NCBI RefSeq assembly: GCF_020179755.1
Contig: NZ_JAIUCY010000011.1
Span: 1 to 64,000, forward strand
Direction: 5' to 3'
DNA: 64,000 bases
Source: Herbaspirillum sp. alder98
Lineage (GTDB): Bacteria; Pseudomonadota; Gammaproteobacteria; Burkholderiales; Burkholderiaceae_D
Shown piece after piece: positions 58,438 to 64,000 of the stretch (positions within the stretch are counted from its first letter, which is position 1; each line of letters opens with the position of its first letter). A program made the position numbers and the translations under genes. The notes under the pieces were generated by a model that had not been told where the DNA came from, searched no databases, and saw only the letters and a program-made list of their open reading frames with translations.

Positions 58438-58935
58438 TCAGGCCGGTGGCGGCGTATCCAGACGCACGTCGGCGACCATGCCGCCGGTCAGTTTCTCAAG
58501 TTGTGCAGCGGTGAGGTTGAAGACCGCATGCGGATGGCCGGCGGCCGCCCATACGCTGGAAAAACCGAACAGGTCGCGGTCGATCAGCATCACCGGCTTG
58601 ACCACATGCCCCACCGGGCACACGCCGCCGATGGCGTAACCGGTGTTGTCGCGCACAAACTTGGCGTCGGCGCGACCCAGTGGCCCCACCAGTTCGGTGA
58701 CCTTGGCTTCGTCGACCCGGTTGCCACCGCTGGCGATCACCAGCACCGGCGCGTCGTCGGACAGGCGGCGGAAGATGATCGACTTGGCGATCTCGGCCAC
58801 GTCGCAGCCGACCGCTGCAGCGGCTTCAGCCGAGGTGCGGCCGCTGGACGGCAACATGACCACCGGCTTGTCATGTCCCAGGCTGACCAGCAGGTCGGCC
58901 ACGCGTTGTGCGGAAGTAGGTAAGGTCTGGCTCAT
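58438..58935 (-). CDS. YbaK/EbsC family aminoacyl-tRNA deacylase-like protein
   Basis: Predicted soluble protein of 165 residues. AAVGCDVAEIAKSIIFR, GNRVDEAKV and YAIGGVCPVGH are the conserved positions of the YbaK/ProX editing domain, which removes wrongly attached amino acids from tRNA. The lysine of YbaK-type active sites is present in EIAKSIIFR. Its link to leucine breakdown is unclear; it may be co-transcribed by position. Gaps are 54 bp to the MBL gene and 56 bp to mvaB. Confidence 0.9.
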   Translation of the reverse strand: MSQTLPTSAQRVADLLVSLGHDKPVVMLPSSGRTSAEAAAAVGCDVAEIAKSIIFRRLSDDAPVLVIASGGNRVDEAKVTELVGPLGRADAKFVRDNTGYAIGGVCPVGHVVKPVMLIDRDLFGFSSVWAAAGHPHAVFNLTAAQLEKLTGGMVADVRLDTPPPA

Positions 58936-58989
58936 GGGCGATTGATGAAATGGAAGAAGGACAGCCCATGATGATAGCAGCGCCAGGCC

Positions 58990-59919
58990 TTACGCATCGA
59001 GCAGGTAGCCGCCCTCGCTGCGCGCCGCGCCCGCCCGTTCAAGTTGGGCGGCGGCCCATGTCGCCAGCGCCTGGTCGCTCATCTGCATGAAGCGGGCATT
59101 GGCGATGCGCAGCAGGGGAATGTCGCGCATCATCGCCGGCAGCTCGCTCAGGGCGATGCGCTGGCGTTCCAGCAGCAGGAACTTGAGCAAGACCTTGATG
59201 CCATTCTGCGCGTTGCGCAACGGGTCTGCCTGCAGGTAATCGAGTCGCGAAAAGGCGCGCGCGAGAGCTTGCCCGACATCGTCGAATGGCGCGCCATGGC
59301 CGGGGATCACCAGGCGCACATCCAGGGTGCCGATCAACTCCAGGGTAGCGCGCACTTCATCGAAACCGGCCTCGCCATCGAGCTCCGGAAAGACGATGCC
59401 GAAGCCATTGCGCCAGAGCGCATCGGCCGAGATCAGGATGCCTTCGCTGGCGCAATACAGCATCACCGAGTGTGGATCGTGGCCCGGCGCGGCCAGTACC
59501 TGCCAGTCGAGTTCGCCCAGGCGCAGCGAGGTGTGGTGGCCGACCACGCCATCGAAACCGAAGCGGGGGCATTGCTGGCCGGTGGCGCGATAGCTGAGCG
59601 CGGCTTCATCCCAGCGCCGCACCGCGTCGGCCTCGCCCGCCGGAATCAGCGTGCGACAAGCGTAGCGCGCCTGCAGCGCCGCATTGCCGCCGCAGTGATC
59701 CGAGTGCAGGTGGGTGTTGAGCAACAGGTCGAGCCCGGACCGCTGACGCTGGTGCAGCACATGCTCCACCAGCGTCAGCGTCTGTTCAATGTGGGTCACG
59801 TAGCCGCTGTCGACCATGGCCACCTGGTCGCGACCGAAGAAGAGCACGTTGTTGGCCGACAGCCAGCCGCGTTCGAGCACGTGCATCGAGGGTGGAAGAC
59901 GCAGCGCAGGTGCGTTCAT
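58990..59919 (-). CDS. MBL-fold metal-dependent hydrolase
   Basis: Predicted zinc hydrolase of 309 residues. The metal motif is NTHLHSDHCGG (about residues 68-78), with further ligands in APGHDPHS, ISADALWR and IPGHGAP. It starts nine bases after the mccA stop, so it is part of the isovalerate operon. It could be a thioesterase-like or glyoxalase-II-like enzyme acting on a CoA or lactone intermediate; that is a guess from context. Confidence 0.88.
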   Translation of the reverse strand: MNAPALRLPPSMHVLERGWLSANNVLFFGRDQVAMVDSGYVTHIEQTLTLVEHVLHQRQRSGLDLLLNTHLHSDHCGGNAALQARYACRTLIPAGEADAVRRWDEAALSYRATGQQCPRFGFDGVVGHHTSLRLGELDWQVLAAPGHDPHSVMLYCASEGILISADALWRNGFGIVFPELDGEAGFDEVRATLELIGTLDVRLVIPGHGAPFDDVGQALARAFSRLDYLQADPLRNAQNGIKVLLKFLLLERQRIALSELPAMMRDIPLLRIANARFMQMSDQALATWAAAQLERAGAARSEGGYLLDA

Positions 59920-59928
59920 GACACGTGA

Positions 59929-61941
59929 TCAGTCGGGCCGGAAATCAAGTAGCCGCGCCCCTTCGCTGACCTGGTCGCCGACCGCATAGAGCAGCTCGTC
60001 GATGACGCCGGCAGCTGGAGCGGCGATGGTGTGCTCCATCTTCATCGCCTCCATGATCAGCAACGGCGCGCCGCGTTCGACGTGCTGCCCCCGGGCCGCC
60101 AGGATCGCCACGATCTTGCCCGGCATCGGCGCGGTCAGGCGATCGTCGCCGGTTTCGCCGTCGGCGGCATGCGCCAGCGGATCGAGCAGGCGCAGGCGGG
60201 TGTGTCCGTGGCTGTCGAAGACATGCAGCAGTTCGCCATCGTGCACGGCGGTGGCCTGCAACACGCGGCCATCCAGGCGCAGTCGCAGATCCGAATCGTG
60301 CGTGCTCTCGAACTGCAGCACATGCGACTGGCCGTCATGCCACAGGGTTTGGGGTTGGTCGGCATCGGCGTAGGCGACATCGATCGGGTGGCTACCGGCG
60401 TCGCCTGTAAAACTTAGCGTTCGCCGCAGCCGTCCATGGGCGCGCCAGCCATCGGTGGCTGACCAGGGATCGGCTGCACTGGCCCGCGCTTCGCATTGCA
60501 ACACGTTGGCCGCGGCGGCGGCCAGGGTCTCCAGCGCGGGCGCCGTCGGCGCCGGCAGCAGGGTGTCGCGATGGCGCTCGATCAGCCCGGTATCGAGATC
60601 GGCATTAGAGAATGCCTCGCCGCTGACCAGTCGTTGCAGGAAGGCGATGTTGGTCGCCAGTCCGACCACCTGGTATTGCGCCAGCGCGCGCGCCATGTTG
60701 CGCAATGCGCTGGCACGGTCGGGACCCCAGGCGATCAGCTTGGCAATCATCGGATCGTAGAAGGGCGAGATGGCATCGCCCTCGCGCACGCCGGCGTCGA
60801 TCCGTATCGGCGCCGGCTGTGCCGATGCGGTGCCCTGGACCTGGAACGAGACGGCGTTAGCGGTACGCAGGTGGGTGACGGTGCCGATCGAGGGCAGGAA
60901 TCCCTTCTCCGGATTCTCGGCGTAGATGCGGGCCTCGATGGCGTGGCCGTTGATGCTCAGCTGATGCTGCTGCACCGGCAGCGGTTCGCCGGCGGCCACC
61001 CGCAGTTGCCACTCGACCAGGTCCTGGCCGGTGATCATCTCGGTGACCGGATGTTCGACCTGCAGCCGGGTGTTCATCTCCATGAAGTAGAAGCTGCCAT
61101 CCTGGTTGGCGATGAATTCCACCGTGCCCGCGCCGACATAGCCCACCGCCTGCGCTGCGGCGACCGCAGCAGCCCCCATGGCGGCCCGTCGTTCGGGACT
61201 CATCCCGGGCGCCGGGGCTTCTTCCAGCACTTTCTGGTGGCGTCGCTGGACCGAGCAATCACGTTCGAACAGATAGATGCAGTGGCCGAGGCTATCGGCA
61301 AACACCTGGATCTCGATATGACGGGGACGCGTCAGGTACTTCTCGACCAGCACGTGGTCATCGCCGAAACTGGCCAGGGCTTCACGCTGGCATGAACTCA
61401 GCGCAGCATCGAAGTCGGCGCTGTCATCGACGATGCGCATGCCCTTGCCGCCGCCACCCGAACTGGCCTTGAGCAACACCGGATAGCCGATGCGCCCGGC
61501 CTGCTCGCGCAGGAAATCGGCTTCTTGCCGGTCGCCGTGATAGCCCGGCACCAGTGGCACGGCAGCGTCTTGCATCAGCGTCTTGGCGGCCGACTTCGAG
61601 CCCATCGCACGGATTGCAGCAGCAGGCGGCCCGATGAAGACCAGCCCGGCCGCCGCGCAGGCCTCGGCGAAGTCCGCATTCTCGGACAGGAAGCCGTAGC
61701 CGGGATGGATCGCCTGCGCACCCGTGGCCAGGGCGGCGGCGATGATCAGTTCGCCACGCAGGTAACTGTCGCGGGCCGGCGCCGGGCCCAGGCGTACGCT
61801 CTGGTCGCAGGCCTGCACGTGGGCGGCAAGCGCGTCGGCGTCGGAATAGACGGCGACCGTGGCGATGCCCAGGCGGCGCGCGGTGGCCGCGACGCGGCAG
61901 GCGATCTCGCCGCGGTTGGCGATCAGGATCTTGCTGAACAT
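59929..61941 (-). CDS. mccA: Methylcrotonyl-CoA carboxylase, biotin-carboxylase (alpha) subunit
   Basis: Biotin-dependent subunit of 670 residues. The biotin carboxylase domain has SSGGGGKGMRIV (ATP loop), ERDCSVQRRHQKVLEEAPAP and the catalytic EMNTRLQVEHPVTE; the C-terminal biotinyl domain has the acceptor Lys at about 634 in MEAMKMEH. It carboxylates 3-methylcrotonyl-CoA together with the beta subunit, whose gene ends 45 bp upstream. Other acyl-CoA carboxylases look similar, but the mccB and mvaB context supports this role. Confidence 0.93.
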   Translation of the reverse strand: MFSKILIANRGEIACRVAATARRLGIATVAVYSDADALAAHVQACDQSVRLGPAPARDSYLRGELIIAAALATGAQAIHPGYGFLSENADFAEACAAAGLVFIGPPAAAIRAMGSKSAAKTLMQDAAVPLVPGYHGDRQEADFLREQAGRIGYPVLLKASSGGGGKGMRIVDDSADFDAALSSCQREALASFGDDHVLVEKYLTRPRHIEIQVFADSLGHCIYLFERDCSVQRRHQKVLEEAPAPGMSPERRAAMGAAAVAAAQAVGYVGAGTVEFIANQDGSFYFMEMNTRLQVEHPVTEMITGQDLVEWQLRVAAGEPLPVQQHQLSINGHAIEARIYAENPEKGFLPSIGTVTHLRTANAVSFQVQGTASAQPAPIRIDAGVREGDAISPFYDPMIAKLIAWGPDRASALRNMARALAQYQVVGLATNIAFLQRLVSGEAFSNADLDTGLIERHRDTLLPAPTAPALETLAAAAANVLQCEARASAADPWSATDGWRAHGRLRRTLSFTGDAGSHPIDVAYADADQPQTLWHDGQSHVLQFESTHDSDLRLRLDGRVLQATAVHDGELLHVFDSHGHTRLRLLDPLAHAADGETGDDRLTAPMPGKIVAILAARGQHVERGAPLLIMEAMKMEHTIAAPAAGVIDELLYAVGDQVSEGARLLDFRPD

Positions 61942-61986
61942 GGTGTCTCCTCCATCAGCGATGTTGGACTCGCGTCGGGTGAAAAA

Positions 61987-63621
61987 TCAGATACGGAACA
62001 CGCCGAAGCGGGTCTCTGCAATCGGTGCATTCAACGCCGCCGACAAGCCCAGCGCCAATACCCGGCGGGTGTCGGCCGGATCGATCACGCCGTCGTCCCA
62101 CAGTCGCGCCGAGGCGTAATAAGGATGGCCCTGGGTTTCGTACTGGGCGCGGATCGGATCCTTGAAGGCGGCTTCTTCCTCGGCGCTCCAGCTGCCGCCA
62201 CGGGCTTCGATGCCATCGCGCTTGACGGTAGCCAGCACGCTCGCCGCCTGCTCGCCGCCCATCACCGAGATGCGGGCATTGGGCCACATCCACAGGAAGC
62301 GCGGCGAGAAGGCGCGACCGCACATGCCGTAGTTGCCGGCGCCGAAGCTGCCGCCGATGATCACCGTCAACTTGGGCACGGCGGCGGTGGCCACGGCCGT
62401 GACCATCTTGGCGCCATGGCGGGCGATGCCTTCGTTCTCGTATTTCTTGCCGACCATGAAGCCGGTGATGTTCTGCAGGAACACCAGCGGTATCTTGCGC
62501 TGGCAACACAGTTCGATGAAGTGGGCGCCCTTCTGGGCCGACTCCGAGAACAGGATGCCGTTGTTGGCCACGATGCCGACCGGCATGCCGTGCAGGTGGG
62601 CGAAACCGCACACCAGCGTGGTGCCGTAGCGCGCCTTGAATTCGGCGAACTCGCTGCCATCGACGATGCGGGCGATCACCTCGCGCACATCGAAGGGTTT
62701 GCGGCTGTCGGTGGGGATCACGCCGTATAACTCGTGGGCCGGATAGCGCGGTTCTTCTACCGCGCGCAGTGCCAGTTGCTGCGGCTTGCTACGGTTGAGA
62801 CTGGCGACCACGTCGCGCGCGATGGCCAGGGCATGCAGATCGTTCTGCGCCAGGTGGTCGACCACCCCCGACAGGCGGGTGTGCACGTCGCCGCCGCCGA
62901 GCTCTTCGGTGCTGACCACTTCACCGGTGGCCGCCTTCACCAATGGTGGCCCGGCCAGGAAGATGGTGCCCTGGTCGCGCACGATGATCGACTCGTCGCT
63001 CATGGCCGGCACATAGGCGCCGCCGGCCGTGCACGAACCCATCACCACCGCAATCTGGGCGATGCCCTTGGCCGACATGTTGGCCTGGTTGAAGAAGATG
63101 CGGCCGAAGTGGTCGCGATCCGGAAAGACCTCATCCTGGCTGGGCAGGTTGGCGCCGCCGCTGTCGACCAGGTAGATGCAGGGCAGGTGATTGAATTCTG
63201 CGATCTCTTGCGCCCGCAGGTGCTTCTTGGCGGTCATCGGGTAATAGGTGCCGCCCTTGACGGTGGCATCGTTGCAGACGATCACGCATTCCTGGCCGGC
63301 GACGCGGCCGATGCCGGTGATGATGCCGGCCGACGGTGCGGCATCTTTCTGGTTGCCCTCGCGATCCGTTTCGCGATACATGCCATAGGCGGCCAGTGGC
63401 GAGAATTCGAGAAACGGCGTGCCCGGGTCGAGCAGCATCTGCACCCGGTCGCGCGGCAGCAGCTTGCCGCGTGACAGGTGCTTGTCGCGTGCGGCCTGGC
63501 CGCCGCCTTCGGCGACCTGGGCAATCTTCTGCTGCAGGTCGTCGACGATGGCCTGCATCGCGGCGCGGTTGTTTTCGAATTCCTCACTGCGCAAGTTGAG
63601 CTTGCTTTCGATGTGCGGCAT
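61987..63621 (-). CDS. mccB: Methylcrotonyl-CoA carboxylase, carboxyltransferase (beta) subunit
   Basis: Carboxyltransferase subunit of 544 residues. It contains the crotonase-like pockets [20 protein letters not shown] and [15 protein letters not shown] in the first half, and [20 protein letters not shown] and [19 protein letters not shown] in the second half, all typical of methylcrotonyl-CoA carboxylase. GGAGGAGA precedes the ATG at 63621. In many relatives an enoyl-CoA hydratase gene lies between mccB and mccA; here it is absent. Confidence 0.95.
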   Translation of the reverse strand: MPHIESKLNLRSEEFENNRAAMQAIVDDLQQKIAQVAEGGGQAARDKHLSRGKLLPRDRVQMLLDPGTPFLEFSPLAAYGMYRETDREGNQKDAAPSAGIITGIGRVAGQECVIVCNDATVKGGTYYPMTAKKHLRAQEIAEFNHLPCIYLVDSGGANLPSQDEVFPDRDHFGRIFFNQANMSAKGIAQIAVVMGSCTAGGAYVPAMSDESIIVRDQGTIFLAGPPLVKAATGEVVSTEELGGGDVHTRLSGVVDHLAQNDLHALAIARDVVASLNRSKPQQLALRAVEEPRYPAHELYGVIPTDSRKPFDVREVIARIVDGSEFAEFKARYGTTLVCGFAHLHGMPVGIVANNGILFSESAQKGAHFIELCCQRKIPLVFLQNITGFMVGKKYENEGIARHGAKMVTAVATAAVPKLTVIIGGSFGAGNYGMCGRAFSPRFLWMWPNARISVMGGEQAASVLATVKRDGIEARGGSWSAEEEAAFKDPIRAQYETQGHPYYASARLWDDGVIDPADTRRVLALGLSAALNAPIAETRFGVFRI

Positions 63622-63643
63622 GGGGTCTCCTCCGGTGTTTTTT

Positions 63644-64000
63644 CTAACGGTCTTCTGGGAAGCTGCCGTCAACGTAATACCAGCGTGCCTGTCCCTGGTC
63701 GTCGGGTTGGCGCACGAAGTTGCTGATCTCGTGCAGGCGGTGCGCACGCCCGGCGACCTTGAAGCGAGCGACGAATTCGACCGTGGCTTGGTCGCTGTCC
63801 TTGGCGTGGATGTGTTTCTTGATGTCGAGCGCAATCCATTTGACGTCGGTCTCGCCGGTCAACTCTTCTTCGGGCAGCGTGTCGGCAAACCAGGTGGCAC
63901 GGAGATAGGCTTCGTCGCGCAGGGCATAGGCGCTGTAGCGCGAACGCATCAGCAATTCGGCCGTGGCCGGGATCTCGGCGCCCGAGATGAACCGCCCGCA
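63644..64000 (-). CDS. ychJ: YchJ family protein (5' end outside the window)
   Basis: Partial gene; translation continues past the right edge, where the next residues read [20 protein letters not shown], the start of the conserved YchJ core. The visible 118 residues include [18 protein letters not shown] and the domain end [18 protein letters not shown]. YchJ proteins are usually about 130-160 residues with cysteine clusters at one or both ends. The function is unknown. It is 22 bp upstream of mccB in the same direction. Confidence 0.9.
   Translation of the reverse strand, partial: CGRFISGAEIPATAELLMRSRYSAYALRDEAYLRATWFADTLPEEELTGETDVKWIALDIKKHIHAKDSDQATVEFVARFKVAGRAHRLHEISNFVRQPDDQGQARWYYVDGSFPEDR

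Overview
The window reads as a chromosomal segment of a high-GC betaproteobacterium of the Oxalobacteraceae, most likely Herbaspirillum or a close relative. This rests on the 3' end of a betaproteobacterial-type 5S rRNA at the left edge, dense GC-rich genes, the urt-ure nitrogen locus, many ABC importers and chemoreceptors, and the overall gene set. It is an inference from content, not from a database match. I see no prophage, insertion sequence, CRISPR array or tRNA; nearly all of the sequence is intact genes.

Layout. 1-570: tail of an rRNA operon with its terminator, then a repeat-rich spacer. 573-3912 (minus): a J-domain-like protein and a TctE/TctD-type sensor kinase/response regulator pair. 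4170-9264 (plus): phnD-phnC-phnE-phnE2-glpD, with no C-P lyase genes; direct repeats ahead of phnD look like the regulator's binding site. 9292-20925 (minus): thirteen collinear genes, urtABCDE then ureDABCEFG and ureJ, behind a sigma-54 promoter with NtrC-like sites, so urea import and hydrolysis appear to form one nitrogen-controlled locus. 21310-25406 (minus): a ferritin-like protein, then a diguanylate cyclase preceded by an orphan solute-binding lipoprotein.

25738-26958: a Bcr/CflA-type exporter followed by a cluster of 28-bp palindromic repeats. 27337-35452 (plus): a FadR/GntR regulator, a complete peptide/opine-type ABC importer, an AMI1-like amidase and a ureidoglycolate lyase, behind a perfect-consensus sigma-54 promoter with an operator at the predicted start site. 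This looks like a second nitrogen-scavenging operon; the urea it would release could feed the urease. 35577-43003: rarD-like transporter, ettA, a small lipoprotein, a BASS-family transporter, an orphan LivK-like binding protein with a small molybdopterin-fold protein, and hisC.

43029-48252: a glucarate module (MFS importer, glucarate dehydratase, a co-directional chemoreceptor) divergent from a GntR regulator across an 18-bp perfect palindrome. 48283-57461: mixed genes, including a small membrane protein, a Cache chemoreceptor, a cupin, two MFS transporters, a stand-alone HD-GYP protein, an alpha/beta hydrolase, nitronate monooxygenase and small hypothetical proteins. 57473-64000 (minus): a leucine/isovalerate degradation operon (mccB, mccA, HMG-CoA lyase) that also holds an MBL-fold hydrolase and a YbaK-like deacylase, with ychJ running off the right edge.

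The strongest unexplained signals are regulatory: two sigma-54 nitrogen promoters, GC-rich hairpins between the binding-protein gene and the rest of all three complete ABC importer operons, a covarying 28-bp repeat family, and two binding-protein-plus-signalling-partner pairs that lack any transporter.
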